The notes: a model not told the origin generated them from the sequence alone. A stretch of 64,000 bases of DNA from Desulfosporosinus sp. FKB (GCF_002196705.1 NZ_NADJ01000032.1:1-64000); one strand, 5' to 3'. Shown: positions 32,797-42,101, numbered from the stretch's first letter. Translations and numbers: made by a program.

Positions 32797-33858
32797 TTGA
32801 CTCGATTAGAACGGATGCGCCAGCGAATGCAGGAAGAAAACATTGATACGTATGTGGTTCTTCGTCCTGAGAACGGAAGGTATTTAAGCGGCTTTACCGG
32901 GGGCGAGGCAACATTGGTCATTACCCTGGAAAGGTCTTTTTTGTTGACAGATTTCCGATACATAGAACAGGCGAAAGAACAATCACCTGATTTCGAAATT
33001 GTTAAAACGGGACATGATCACTTTTTTGCCATGGGTGATATGGGTCTTCAATCTAAACGAGTGGGTTTTGAGGGAGACTTTATTACTTATACGGATTACG
33101 AAAAGCTGAGACAGTCTTTTGCCCAAAGTGAGCTTCTGTCCCTGCCGAGTCTTGTCAATAATCTTCGTTCAGTTAAAGATGAACAGGAGATACCTTTAAT
33201 CCGGCAAGCTGTTCAAATTGCCGATGAGGCTTTTGCTGAAGTCTTAAAAGCCATTGAAGTTGGGCAGACAGAAGAGGAAATTGGACTGAATTTGGAGTTT
33301 TCCATGCGCCGTCGGGGAGCCAGCGGAGGTTCTTTTGAGTTTATCGTGGCTTCAGGCCTTCGAAGTGCTATGCCGCATGGCACAGCAAGTCCAAAGAAGG
33401 TACAAATGGGAGAGTTTCTCACCATGGACTTCGGCGCAATTTATCAAGGATACTGTTCTGATATAACGAGAACAGTTTTTTTAGGCGAACCCACTGAGAA
33501 ACATCGAGAACTATACGCAATTGTGTTGGCCGCTCAACGGGCCGGTATCGCTGCCGTGGCCCCTGGACGAACCGGCAGAGAGGTTGATTCTGCAGCTCGT
33601 AATATTATTGAAGATGCCGGCTTTGGGGAATACTTTGGACATGGTTTGGGACATTCTGTAGGCTTGGCGATTCATGAGGGACCAAACTTTAATCAGCGGG
33701 AAGAACGTGTTATCGAACCGGGAATGGTTCTTACGGTGGAACCGGGTATTTATATTCCTGATTGGGGCGGTATCCGCATTGAAGATATGGTTCTGGTGAC
33801 AGCAGATGGCTGTGAAGTCTTGACCCAGGCTCCCAAAGAATTAATTCTCTTAACATAG
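32797..33858 (+). CDS. Xaa-Pro aminopeptidase family protein
   Basis: A metallopeptidase of the M24B family that removes an N-terminal residue before proline. The 353-residue protein has a creatinase-type N-terminal domain and a C-terminal pita-bread fold with metal ligands in MDFGAIYQGYCSDITR (two Asp), GHGLGHSVGLAIHE (His), VEPGIYI (Glu) and GIRIEDMVLV (Glu). The start is TTG 32797 behind AAAGGGGG. Equivalent to B. subtilis YqhT, which also sits between aroQ and efp. Confidence 0.93.
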   Translation: MTRLERMRQRMQEENIDTYVVLRPENGRYLSGFTGGEATLVITLERSFLLTDFRYIEQAKEQSPDFEIVKTGHDHFFAMGDMGLQSKRVGFEGDFITYTDYEKLRQSFAQSELLSLPSLVNNLRSVKDEQEIPLIRQAVQIADEAFAEVLKAIEVGQTEEEIGLNLEFSMRRRGASGGSFEFIVASGLRSAMPHGTASPKKVQMGEFLTMDFGAIYQGYCSDITRTVFLGEPTEKHRELYAIVLAAQRAGIAAVAPGRTGREVDSAARNIIEDAGFGEYFGHGLGHSVGLAIHEGPNFNQREERVIEPGMVLTVEPGIYIPDWGGIRIEDMVLVTADGCEVLTQAPKELILLT

Positions 33859-33906
33859 ATCCGAGCCGATTTTTTTGCTTCCTGACCTTTAAGTTACAAG
33901 AACTAG

Positions 33907-33935
33907 TTGCACTCGGGCTATCCGGAAGGTATACT
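33907..33935 (+). promoter_or_regulatory. Candidate promoter of efp
   Basis: TTGCAC (33907-33912) and TATACT (33930-33935) with an exact 17-nt spacer, 42 nt before the efp ATG. Confidence 0.6.
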
Positions 33936-33976
33936 TTCGTTGGTACAAAAGAATATATAGGGGGAACGATTAATTT

Positions 33977-34534
33977 ATGATTTCTTCGAACGACTTTAAG
34001 ACAGGTCTCACCATTGAAATTGATGGAGACGTTTTTTCGGTGGTTGAGTTCCAACATGTTAAGCCGGGTAAAGGGGCTGCCTTTGTTCGCACGAAACTAA
34101 AAAACGTTAAAACAGGCGGGGTTGTTGAACGTAAGTTTAATGCCGGCGAAAAAGTTAATACGGCTCATGTTGAGCGGCACGAAATGCAGTATCTTTACAA
34201 AGATGGAGATCATTACGTGGTTATGGATAACGAAACTTATGAGCAAGTTTCTTTAACAGAAGGACAAATTGGTGACGGCGTGAAATGGCTCAAAGAAAAT
34301 ATGAACTTAGGGGTTCTTTTCTTTGATACGGAGGTTATCGGTGTTGATGTGCCGAACTCAGTGCAACTCCTTGTGACAGCTACGGAACCGGGAGTGAAAG
34401 GTGATACGGCTACCGGGGGAACGAAACCTGCGACCTTGGAAACGGGTGCCATTGTGCAAGTTCCTTTCTTTGTCAATGAAGGAGACGTGCTTATTATTGA
34501 TACCAGGACAGGAAACTATGTTCAAAGGGCGTAA
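33977..34534 (+). CDS. efp: Translation elongation factor P
   Basis: It relieves ribosome stalling at polyproline stretches. The 185-residue protein has the KOW-like N-terminal domain with the loop [16 protein letters not shown], in which the tip Lys may be modified in Firmicutes, and C-terminal OB domains ending [23 protein letters not shown]. Length is standard. The SD AGGGGGAACG precedes ATG. A good promoter lies upstream. Confidence 0.98.
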   Translation: MISSNDFKTGLTIEIDGDVFSVVEFQHVKPGKGAAFVRTKLKNVKTGGVVERKFNAGEKVNTAHVERHEMQYLYKDGDHYVVMDNETYEQVSLTEGQIGDGVKWLKENMNLGVLFFDTEVIGVDVPNSVQLLVTATEPGVKGDTATGGTKPATLETGAIVQVPFFVNEGDVLIIDTRTGNYVQRA

Positions 34535-34613
34535 TTAAGCGAAATTAAACATGTAATCACCTTCTATGGGACAAACTAAGAGTAATTAGTTGTTTTATAG
34601 GAGGTGTTTTTGT

Positions 34614-36287
34614 TTGTCTTCCAGGACTTCAAAACTTAGTGTAATTCCCCTTGGAGGAACCGGAGAAATCGGGAAAAACTTAATTGTTCTTGAATATGAA
34701 GATTCAATTATTGTCATTGACGGAGGCGTGAAGTTCCCTGATGAGGAGTTGTTAGGGATTGATCTTGTCATCCCTGATATCTCCTATTTAGAAAAAAACC
34801 GTGAACGGATAAAAGGACTCTTTATCACCCATGGCCATGAAGATCATATTGGGGGTCTGCCCTTTATTTTGCCACAATTAAATATACCGATTTACGGAAC
34901 AAAGTTAACAATTGGCTTGGTGATGGCGAAGTTTCAAGAGCGCACCCCTTATCCGGAATCGTTGGTTCATACCATTGAACCTGGTGAACTTATCCAGGCT
35001 GGGGCATTTCAGGTGGAAGCCTTTCGAGTGACCCACAGTATTCCGGATGCTGTGGGGTATTCCTTGCTCACTCCTATCGGCAGAGTAGTCTACACCGGCG
35101 ATTTTAAAGTCGACTATACACCCATCGATGGGCAGAATATGGAACTGGGGAAACTTGCCGCTTGGGGAGAAGAAGGAATTCTGGCTCTGCTCTGTGATTC
35201 GACGAATGCCGAGCGGCCAGGGGTTACTATGTCGGAAAGGGTTGTAGGAAAAACCTTGCGGGAATGGTTTGAACGGGCAGAAGGAAAAATTATTCTGGCC
35301 TCCTTTGCCTCCAACGTGCACCGAATTCAGCAAGCCATCGATGCTGCTGCTGATATTGGCCGTAAAGTTTGTGTTGTGGGCAGGAGCATGGAAAGTGTTG
35401 TTCGAACAGCCATTGAGATGGGATATCTAAAGCTGCCTGCTCAGGAGATCTTAATAGAAAGTTCAGAAGTAGATAAAATTCCTCGCACAGGCTTACTGGT
35501 GCTCACTACCGGGAGCCAGGGAGAACCTCTGGCGGCTTTGACCAGAATGGCGACGGGAAGCCATCGTCAGATTAAAGTTGAGGCCGGCGATATGGTGATT
35601 ATTGCTGCAACTCCGATCCCTGGAAATGAGAAACTCGTTGGCAAAACTATTAATCATCTCTATCAAATAGGGGCCGAAGTTGTTACCAAAGAGATGGGAC
35701 AGGTCCACGTATCTGGGCATGCCAATCAGGAAGAGCTCAAGTTAGTTATTCGTCTTGCCCGTCCTCGGTTTTTGATACCTCATCATGGAGAAATCCGGCA
35801 CCAAGTAGCTCTGCGCAGAATAGGGCATATGATGGGCTATGAGGATAAGGATATTGCCCTAACCCAACTTGGCTCAAGAGTTGAGCTTTCGGCAGAGCGA
35901 ATGGAATTTGGAGCAAGTGTACAAGCCGGAAGCGTATATATCGATGGCTTGGGCGTGGGAGATGTGGGCCAGATTGTGCTTCGTGATCGTCAGCAACTCG
36001 CTCAGGATGGTGTCGTTATTGTCGTGGCAGCTATTTCCAAAGCAAAACCCTATACGCGCATATCCGGACCGGACATTATTTCCCGAGGGTTTACTTTTAT
36101 GAAAGACGCTGGAGAATTGATTGACGGAGCTCAAAAAGTAGGGAATAGTGCGTTAACGGTTCAGCTGGAAAAGGATCAAATAGAGTGGGTGACGTTAAAA
36201 AGCGCCCTTCGGGATAGTCTTGGAAATTACTTTTGGGAGAAGACTCACCGTCGCCCAATGATTTTGCCAGTACTGGTTTCAATATAA
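34614..36287 (+). CDS. rnj: Ribonuclease J
   Basis: A metallo-beta-lactamase/beta-CASP ribonuclease with 5'-3' exo- and endonuclease activity. The 557-residue protein has HGHEDHIGG (about 73-81), VTHSIPD, YTGDFKVD, then the beta-CASP region (CDSTNAERPG, ASFASNVHRIQ) and VSGHANQEELK with HHGE near the C-terminus. TTG 34614 behind AGGAGG at 9 nt is preferred over an upstream in-frame TTG that would place the SD inside the gene. It is placed between efp and spoIIIAA; a strong terminator follows. Confidence 0.95.
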   Translation: MSSRTSKLSVIPLGGTGEIGKNLIVLEYEDSIIVIDGGVKFPDEELLGIDLVIPDISYLEKNRERIKGLFITHGHEDHIGGLPFILPQLNIPIYGTKLTIGLVMAKFQERTPYPESLVHTIEPGELIQAGAFQVEAFRVTHSIPDAVGYSLLTPIGRVVYTGDFKVDYTPIDGQNMELGKLAAWGEEGILALLCDSTNAERPGVTMSERVVGKTLREWFERAEGKIILASFASNVHRIQQAIDAAADIGRKVCVVGRSMESVVRTAIEMGYLKLPAQEILIESSEVDKIPRTGLLVLTTGSQGEPLAALTRMATGSHRQIKVEAGDMVIIAATPIPGNEKLVGKTINHLYQIGAEVVTKEMGQVHVSGHANQEELKLVIRLARPRFLIPHHGEIRHQVALRRIGHMMGYEDKDIALTQLGSRVELSAERMEFGASVQAGSVYIDGLGVGDVGQIVLRDRQQLAQDGVVIVVAAISKAKPYTRISGPDIISRGFTFMKDAGELIDGAQKVGNSALTVQLEKDQIEWVTLKSALRDSLGNYFWEKTHRRPMILPVLVSI

Positions 36288-36318
36288 GTATCGCTTAGAG
36301 TTTTATTTGGAGCATGAA

Positions 36319-36377
36319 AAACGGGGGTGTTGCCAAACGAACTACTCAAGTTCGTTTTACAACACCCTTCGTTTTTT
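36319..36377 (+). terminator. Terminator after RNase J gene
   Basis: A long stem pairs GGGTGTTG with CAACACCC and, internally, AAACGAAC with GTTCGTTT, followed by TTCGTTTTTT. Confidence 0.75.
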
Positions 36378-36457
36378 AGAGAGAAATACTTTTTCCCTCT
36401 TAAAACATGTCTAAAATTGCCAGAGAGGACATACCTTCAATTAAGGGGGGCAAAGGT

Positions 36458-37480
36458 GTGTCGCTGCATTATCAGTTATCTGCCATCCAAGCAAAAAACG
36501 TGTCGCCTTCACGGTCTAAGCAGGAGTCAACGGGTTGGGGAGATATGGCGAGATGGTTTGGTGAAACAGTTTGCTCGATTTTCCATAAGATTCAGGGTTT
36601 TGAGTTTCGGGAAGCTGAAGAAATACGATTACGAGTTGGTCAACCCTTAATGCTCAGGACCTCAGATAAAGACCTGTTTCTTAACCGCGAAGGACAAACT
36701 ACATCACCGGACAAAGCCTATTGTATTACCATGGCCGATTTGACAGCTGCTTTGGAGAAGATGACTCAAAGTTCTGTTTATGCTGTAGAAGAAGATTTGA
36801 GGCAAGGTTTTTTAACCCTGCCGGGAGGAAATCGGGTTGGAGTCACGGGAGAGGCGATCTTGCAAAAAGGTAAACTACTTAAGCTAAAGCATATTTCCTC
36901 TTTGAATATTCGCCTTGCACGTGATATTCAAGGACGAGGGCTGAGGATTTTACCCAAACTATGCCGTAAGGACGGCTTCATCTATCATACCTTGGTAATT
37001 TCTCCGCCACGGGCCGGAAAAACAACTCTTCTGCGTGACCTTATCCGGTTAATAAGCAATGGGGTCCCCCAGCTGGGACTTGAGGGAAAGAACGTGGGAG
37101 TTATCGATGAACGGGGGGAGCTCGCCGGAATGAATCAGGGGGCAGCCTCATACAATCTTGGTTATCGTACGGATGTGCTCGATGGCTGCCCTAAGGCATA
37201 TGGCTTATCGATGCTGATTCGATCTATGGCTCCTCAAGTTATCGTTATGGATGAGTTGGGGCATCTCGATGAGGTTGAAGCCTTAAAAGATGCCTTACGT
37301 ACAGGAGTGCGAATTTTATGTACGGCTCATGCGAGTTCTCTGGAAGAAGCTAAAACAAGACCAACCTTAGCTCAATTACTTGAGGAAGGAGTGTTTGAAC
37401 GATTGGTTGTGCTGAATAGACAAACCGGACCGGGTACCATCGAAGGAGTATATGACCTTAAGACGGGGAGGAACCTTTAA
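36458..37480 (+). CDS. spoIIIAA: Stage III sporulation protein AA
   Basis: A secretion-type ATPase of the SpoIIIA-SpoIIQ feeding-tube complex in the mother cell. The 340-residue form chosen starts at GTG 36458 behind AGGGGGG; an open frame extends 17 codons further. Hallmarks are EIRLRVGQPL, LPGGNRVGVTGEA, Walker A SPPRAGKTTLLRDLIR, VGVIDERGELAG, VIVMDELGHLDEVEAL and CTAHASSLEEA. First of eight spoIIIA genes; sporulation control by sigma-E is expected but I did not identify its promoter. Confidence 0.92.
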   Translation: MSLHYQLSAIQAKNVSPSRSKQESTGWGDMARWFGETVCSIFHKIQGFEFREAEEIRLRVGQPLMLRTSDKDLFLNREGQTTSPDKAYCITMADLTAALEKMTQSSVYAVEEDLRQGFLTLPGGNRVGVTGEAILQKGKLLKLKHISSLNIRLARDIQGRGLRILPKLCRKDGFIYHTLVISPPRAGKTTLLRDLIRLISNGVPQLGLEGKNVGVIDERGELAGMNQGAASYNLGYRTDVLDGCPKAYGLSMLIRSMAPQVIVMDELGHLDEVEALKDALRTGVRILCTAHASSLEEAKTRPTLAQLLEEGVFERLVVLNRQTGPGTIEGVYDLKTGRNL

Positions 37481-37989
37481 TGATAGTGTTCGGATGTATT
37501 GCCCTTATTGCCGGTTGTGGATCTATGGGATTATGGCTTGCTCAGCGAGTTCGACGCAGGCCGGAGGAACTTAGAGGGTTTTTAATCGCTCTTACTCTTT
37601 TAGAGACAGAAATTGTTTGGGGGGCAACCCCTTTACCTGAAGCATTTTGTGTCTTAAAGGAACGAACGAGTCCGCCATGGCAAGATTTTTTCTCTGCCCT
37701 TCAGCTGCGCTTAGAGCGGGGAGATTCGGCAGGGAAAGCCTGGAATGAAGAAACTTCTCTGCAAAGATCCCGGTTTTGCCTAAAAGAAGAAGATTGGCGG
37801 GTGATTCGCGATATTGGCAAAGGATTAGGACGTTCAGACAGTCAGGAACAGCAGAAGCAATTGCAGCTTGTCTTGCGCCAGCTTTCAATGCTGAAAGATC
37901 AAGTAGGGCTATGGTCAGAAAAGCAAGCCAAAATGTGGTCCTATTTAGGGTTCCTCTGCGGAGTTGCAGGAGTGCTCATTTTAATATAA
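37480..37989 (+). CDS. spoIIIAB: Stage III sporulation protein AB
   Basis: A 169-residue mother-cell membrane protein with an N-terminal helix (VFGCIALIAGCGSMGLWLAQ), the RRPEELRGFLIALTLLETEIVWGATPLPEAF pattern, and a C-terminal helix. This is the GspF-like fold element of the SpoIIIA complex. ATG overlaps the spoIIIAA stop by 1 nt. Confidence 0.93.
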   Translation: MIVFGCIALIAGCGSMGLWLAQRVRRRPEELRGFLIALTLLETEIVWGATPLPEAFCVLKERTSPPWQDFFSALQLRLERGDSAGKAWNEETSLQRSRFCLKEEDWRVIRDIGKGLGRSDSQEQQKQLQLVLRQLSMLKDQVGLWSEKQAKMWSYLGFLCGVAGVLILI

Positions 37990-38009
37990 CCAAGAGAGGA
38001 GTCGAAAGA

Positions 38010-38207
38010 ATGAGCTTCAATTTAATTATTACAGTTGCCGGAATTGGGATTTTGGTTGGGGTTCTGGCTTCCGTTTTAAATCAATCCGGAAGAGGGGAAA
38101 TGGCTCAAGGTGTAACGATTATCGGCGTCATAGTGGTTCTCTATATAGTGGTACAATCTATCGCAGAATTATTTACCTTAGTAAAAAGCGTTTTCAACCT
38201 ATATTAG
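38010..38207 (+). CDS. spoIIIAC: Stage III sporulation protein AC
   Basis: A 65-residue membrane protein with two helices (LIITVAGIGILVGVLASVL and GVTIIGVIVVLYIVVQSI), the standard size for SpoIIIAC. ATG 38010 follows GAGAGGAG. A longer frame upstream is antisense-free but overlaps spoIIIAB and is rejected. Confidence 0.93.
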   Translation: MSFNLIITVAGIGILVGVLASVLNQSGRGEMAQGVTIIGVIVVLYIVVQSIAELFTLVKSVFNLY

Positions 38208-38218
38208 GGGGACAAGAT

Positions 38219-38605
38219 GTGGAAATATGGCAAATCGTGGGACTAGCCCTTATAGTTACCATCATAAGTGTTGTCTTAAAACAGTTCCGTCCTGAAATAG
38301 CGTTACAACTTTCTATTCTCGCCGGTGCCACTATATTTATCCTGATTTTAAGCAAAGTCAGAGTCATTATTGACCTGCTTCAAACGTTGGCGGATCAAGC
38401 CAATATAAGTTCTTATTATTTAACGATTGTCTTAAAAATTGTCGGGGTGGCCTATTTGGCAGAGTTTGGAGCCCAAATTTGTCGAGATGCAGGAGAAGGG
38501 GCCTTGGCGACAAAAATTGAGATTGCAGCCAAAGTTGGGGTTATTGTTTTAGCGTTACCGATTATTGTTGCCATAACAGAATCCTTAGTCAGACTTGTTC
38601 CGTGA
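38219..38605 (+). CDS. spoIIIAD: Stage III sporulation protein AD
   Basis: A 128-residue protein with four hydrophobic segments, homologous in plan to SpoIIIAC plus extra helices (QIVGLALIVTIISVVLKQFRPEIALQLSILAG; YLAEFGAQICRDAGEGALATKIEIAAK). The start is GTG 38219 behind AGGGGG. It acts with AC in the membrane ring of the SpoIIIA channel. Confidence 0.93.
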   Translation: MEIWQIVGLALIVTIISVVLKQFRPEIALQLSILAGATIFILILSKVRVIIDLLQTLADQANISSYYLTIVLKIVGVAYLAEFGAQICRDAGEGALATKIEIAAKVGVIVLALPIIVAITESLVRLVP

Positions 38606-38615
38606 GGTGATGCAT

Positions 38616-39788
38616 TTGAGGGTATCTATAATTAAAGTGATTCTTTTCCTTATTGTCATGGTGAGTGGGACAACTTCTCCCGTATTAGCGGATGAAATTC
38701 CCTCACAGCAGCCGCCTAAGTTGGAACTTTCCCAACAGATTGATTTGAGTCAACTACGAGGCTTCCTGGACCAACTGGATCGGGATGCCCAAAGTGAAAC
38801 CGGTTTTTCCTTAAATCAAATGTTTGAGGATTTGAAGAGCGGGACATTAAATTTATCACCTGAGAAATTTGGTCAGTTACTTCTTGGAATTTTAGCTCGC
38901 CAAATATCGGCCAATGTTCCCTTGATCGGAAAACTGCTCGTGCTCGCAGCCTTGGGAGGAATTTTAAATCAGCTCCAAACTGCCTTTAGCGGAAATGTTG
39001 GCAAAACAGCTCAGGTTATGACGTACCTCGTTCTTCTGAGTATTGCGCTTACCTCTTTTCGTGAAGCCTTGACTATTGCATCAGGTGTCATTGATCAAAT
39101 GGTAGGGTTAATGCAAACCTTGTTCCCGGTGATGATGACGTTATTAATTACTATGGGGAATCTTACCAGCGCAGCGCTCTTTAAACCCCTTATCTTGGGA
39201 AGTTTGACTGTCTTAGCAACAATTATTAAAACGGTTATTTTACCGCTCTTTTTTCTGGCGGCCGTATTAAAGCTTTTTAATCAAATCTCCAAGGAGTTCA
39301 AACTCAGTAAGCTGGCAGGACTCTTTGAATTTGTGGGAAAAGTTTCCTTGGGGGTGATCCTGACAATATTTATCGGCATCATGACTGTCCAGGGAGTCAC
39401 GGGAGGAGTAGCCGACAGTGTCGCTTTCAGAACAGCCAAGTATTCGGCTGATCTTGTTCCGGTGGTAGGGAAGTTTTTTAAGGATGCTGTAGAATTAGTT
39501 ATAACTTCAGGGCTGTTGTTAAAAAATGCAGTAGGAATTGTTGCCTTGCTGGCAATTATCGTAATTTGCCTGGGTCCTTTGCTGCGGCTTTTAACCATGA
39601 TTCTTGTGTTTCGAATTTCTGCTGCTTTAATAGAACCGCTTGGGGAAAAGGCCTTGGCAGACAGTCTTCAGGATATGTCCAAAAGTTTAATCTTTATCTT
39701 GGTAACGGTTGCTTCGGTAGGAATTATGTTTTTCATGACAATTGCGGTGGTAATTGGGACAGGAACATTATCTGTAATGTTGCATTGA
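38616..39788 (+). CDS. spoIIIAE: Stage III sporulation protein AE
   Basis: A polytopic protein of 390 residues with a signal-like N-terminus (IIKVILFLIVMVSGTTSPVLADE) and about seven further helices; conserved IGKLLVLAALGGILNQLQTAF and FRISAALIEPLGEKALADSLQDM. TTG 38616 is chosen because GAGGT lies 7 nt upstream; ATG 38610 is too close to the SD. It is the likely permease-like part of the SpoIIIA system. Confidence 0.93.
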   Translation: MRVSIIKVILFLIVMVSGTTSPVLADEIPSQQPPKLELSQQIDLSQLRGFLDQLDRDAQSETGFSLNQMFEDLKSGTLNLSPEKFGQLLLGILARQISANVPLIGKLLVLAALGGILNQLQTAFSGNVGKTAQVMTYLVLLSIALTSFREALTIASGVIDQMVGLMQTLFPVMMTLLITMGNLTSAALFKPLILGSLTVLATIIKTVILPLFFLAAVLKLFNQISKEFKLSKLAGLFEFVGKVSLGVILTIFIGIMTVQGVTGGVADSVAFRTAKYSADLVPVVGKFFKDAVELVITSGLLLKNAVGIVALLAIIVICLGPLLRLLTMILVFRISAALIEPLGEKALADSLQDMSKSLIFILVTVASVGIMFFMTIAVVIGTGTLSVMLH

Positions 39789-39797
39789 GGAGGAGAT

Positions 39798-40376
39798 ATG
39801 GTGCAGACGCTGCAAAATTTGGTGCGGAATTTAGCGTTGATCCTGCTTATGGCAACCTTTCTGGAAATGCTTTTGCCGAATAAATCCATGCGGGGATTTG
39901 TGCAAATGGTTATGGGGCTGTTTGTGATTTCAGCAGTACTTTCTCCTATAACAATCTTTTTACATACCCCGCTGGCAATGGGAGTACCTGCTTGGAGCCC
40001 TTCAGTACCCCAAGACCTGCCAACAATTGCCGAAGGACAGGATATGAACGTCGGACGGGATGCCGTGCAGGGACAATACCGGCAAATTCTCGAAAACCAG
40101 ATAAAAGCATTGGCCCTTGGGACAAAAGGCGTTAAATCTGCAGTCGTGGCTATAACATTTGCAGAGGGGGGAGGGGGCATGACCGATCAGCCAAAGATTT
40201 CGAACATTAATGTAACGATATCGTTAGATAATGATGGAATACAACCCGTTCAACCCATAGAAATAGGATCACAGCCTGATGCCAAATCACAATCTTCTCA
40301 ATGTGTAGAAGTACGAGATAAAATTTCGGTTTTAATGAGCTTGTCAAAAGACCTAATTCATGTTCAAGAAACCTAA
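39798..40376 (+). CDS. spoIIIAF: Stage III sporulation protein AF
   Basis: A 192-residue protein with two N-terminal helices (LVRNLALILLMATFLEMLLP and GFVQMVMGLFVISAVLSPI), then a soluble ring-building-motif-like domain. The SD AGGAGG is followed by ATG 39798 or the adjacent GTG 39801. Member of the spoIIIA operon. Confidence 0.9.
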   Translation: MVQTLQNLVRNLALILLMATFLEMLLPNKSMRGFVQMVMGLFVISAVLSPITIFLHTPLAMGVPAWSPSVPQDLPTIAEGQDMNVGRDAVQGQYRQILENQIKALALGTKGVKSAVVAITFAEGGGGMTDQPKISNINVTISLDNDGIQPVQPIEIGSQPDAKSQSSQCVEVRDKISVLMSLSKDLIHVQET

Positions 40377-40405
40377 AATGATGTTTTGGAAGGGGGCAGC
40401 AATTT

Positions 40406-40969
40406 GTGAATCTGACAAAATTTATTTCTTCGGAAAAAACTTTAGTGGGGTTAGTAGCACTCATCGCTATAGGCATGTCCTTTATCTATTTGGGCAAGGG
40501 TCCGGAAAATCCTCTGCCCAAAACGCAAGCCGTGCCTACAAGCTCGATGATAGCAGCCTCGGGTTCGAAAATCACTGCTTTGGAAAAGGAATTAGAGAAC
40601 AAACTTCAAGCTAATTTATCATTAATGGATGGTGTGGGTAAAGTTCAGGTATCCGTGAGTTTAGCAACGGGACTAAAGACCGAATATGCCCGCAATCAAA
40701 ATGTTACGAAGAACACGTCTAAAGAGACGGATAAAACAGGAGGAACTCGGGAAACAACACAGGTTACGGAGAACAATCAGGTAGTTATGCCCAATGGTTC
40801 CTCTCAGCCGGTTATGATGATGGAAGACCGTCCTGAGGTTGCCGGAGTACTGGTAATTGCCGAAGGGGCTCGTGATCCCAAGGTAAGGGAAGCGATTCAT
40901 ACGGCAGTTCAAACTCTCTTGAGTATTCCCAGTGCCAAAATTACTGTGGTTCCAATGGGGGGAGAATGA
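40406..40969 (+). CDS. spoIIIAG: Stage III sporulation protein AG
   Basis: A 187-residue bitopic protein. After one N-terminal helix (LVGLVALIAIGMSFIYLG) it has the ring-forming domain (LQANLSLMDGVGKVQVSVSLATGLKTEYARN...RPEVAGVLVIAEGARDPKVREAIHTAVQTLLSIPSAKITVVPM), which in B. subtilis assembles a large ring in the intermembrane space. GTG 40406 follows GGAAGGGGG. Confidence 0.93.
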   Translation: MNLTKFISSEKTLVGLVALIAIGMSFIYLGKGPENPLPKTQAVPTSSMIAASGSKITALEKELENKLQANLSLMDGVGKVQVSVSLATGLKTEYARNQNVTKNTSKETDKTGGTRETTQVTENNQVVMPNGSSQPVMMMEDRPEVAGVLVIAEGARDPKVREAIHTAVQTLLSIPSAKITVVPMGGE

Positions 40970-40970
40970 T

Positions 40971-41540
40971 GTGAAGAGTAAGCTGCGCAAGCCTCTGATT
41001 ATTATAAATAATTTTCTGCAATTATGGAGAGTATTGGGATTGGCTGCCTGTTTAGTCATAATTTTTGGGGCGTTATGGGTTTGGTCTAATAGCCCGCGGC
41101 ATGTAGATACAGCGAAGCTAACAGCCCAGTCTTCTTCACCACTTGTTGATTCTTCAATTAAAATCCAATATGAGACTATTCAGCCGGACGGAACCGGAGA
41201 AAACTATTTTGTAAATTATCGTTTAAAGAGAGATCAGTTTCGGCAGGAAACGAAATCAATGATCTCAGAATTGCTGGATTCAACGGTGGAAAAAACTAAG
41301 ATTCAAGCCCAGGAACAATGGCTGACACTTAGTTCGAAAATCGAAAAAGAAGATGAAATTGAAAATCTTTTAAAGATCAAGGGATTTAAAGATCTTGTGA
41401 CAGATGTCTGCCCAGATAATGTAACAGTGATTGTTTATGCTTCAGGTTTAACACCTAACGAAATCAGTATTATCCAAGAGGTTGTTGTGCGAGTTACAAA
41501 TGTAAGATTGGATAAGATTATGATATCAACAAAACAGTGA
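40971..41540 (+). CDS. spoIIIAH: Stage III sporulation protein AH
   Basis: A 189-residue bitopic protein with helix VLGLAACLVIIFGALWVW and an EscJ/PrgK-like extracytoplasmic domain (NYFVNYRLKRDQFRQETKSMISELLDSTVEKTKIQAQEQWLTLSSKIEKEDEIENLLKIKGFKDLVT) that should pair with SpoIIQ. GTG 40971 follows GGGGGAGAATGAT, one base after the spoIIIAG stop. In B. subtilis accB follows directly; here a receiver gene and a fused accB follow. Confidence 0.92.
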   Translation: MKSKLRKPLIIINNFLQLWRVLGLAACLVIIFGALWVWSNSPRHVDTAKLTAQSSSPLVDSSIKIQYETIQPDGTGENYFVNYRLKRDQFRQETKSMISELLDSTVEKTKIQAQEQWLTLSSKIEKEDEIENLLKIKGFKDLVTDVCPDNVTVIVYASGLTPNEISIIQEVVVRVTNVRLDKIMISTKQ

Positions 41541-41615
41541 GTGAATAAATCCCTCAATAAAAATTCAAAGTCGTGAGCAGGAAAATCGACATTGAGCACG
41601 AATCTACTATAGATT

Positions 41616-41663
41616 GGGCTGAAGTCCTTAGGGCTAAAGTCCTGGTTAAAGGAGAGAAACTCC
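41616..41663 (+). promoter_or_regulatory. Tandem 15-nt repeat and SD hairpin before CheY-like gene
   Basis: GGGCTGAAGTCCTTA (41616-41630) is followed by GGGCTAAAGTCCTGG (41631-41645), each able to fold, then GGAG-AGAAA-CTCC (41651-41663), a hairpin whose 5' arm is the SD. It could limit translation of the receiver gene (inference). Confidence 0.4.
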
Positions 41664-41665
41664 GA

Positions 41666-42025
41666 ATGAAAAGAATCTTAATCGCGGATGATGCTAGTTT
41701 TATGCGCTTAATGATCGGCGAAATTCTAGCACGTAAAGGTCTACCCGAAACTTTAGAAGCTGAAAACGGTTTACAAGCTGTTGAGCTCTTTAGAACTTAT
41801 AGACCTATTTTAACGATTTTGGATATTACCATGCCAGAGCTTGACGGTCTGGCTGCACTTGAGGAAATATTAAAGATTGATCCCTCAGCCCGAGTAATCA
41901 TTTGTAGTGCTGTAGCCAGTGAAGCTACGGTATCTGATGCCTTACAGCGGGGAGCGGCAGATTTTATTTCAAAACCTTTCCGTCCGGATGAACTGCTGCG
42001 AATTGTGAAGAAGTACCTTGAATAA
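41666..42025 (+). CDS. CheY-like stand-alone response regulator
   Basis: A 119-residue receiver without output domain: ILIADDASFMRLMIGEIL (acidic pair), phosphoacceptor in LTILDITMPELDGL, ICSAV (Ser) and SKPFRPDEL (Lys). The pattern is that of CheY-type regulators. ATG 41666 has a GGAG 11 nt upstream held in a small hairpin. It is inserted between spoIIIAH and the accB-type gene, with a terminator after it. Partner kinase is unknown; a chemotaxis or a sporulation role are both possible. Confidence 0.85.
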   Translation: MKRILIADDASFMRLMIGEILARKGLPETLEAENGLQAVELFRTYRPILTILDITMPELDGLAALEEILKIDPSARVIICSAVASEATVSDALQRGAADFISKPFRPDELLRIVKKYLE

Positions 42026-42040
42026 AAAAGTTTAATGATT

Positions 42041-42069
42041 AAAAGCTGGCACTGGTGTGACAGCTTTTT
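42041..42069 (+). terminator. Terminator after CheY-like gene
   Basis: AAAAGCTG (42041-42048) pairs with CAGCTTTT (42061-42068), ending in a T-run. Confidence 0.65.
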
Positions 42070-42101
42070 AATGCTGGATCCTTCCGACATAATTCAACTC
42101 A

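Noticed and set aside
41561-41665. Possible cyclic-di-GMP riboswitch before the CheY-like gene
   Set aside because: The GGGCTNAAGTCC units lack the GEMM core elements; only simple hairpins can be supported.
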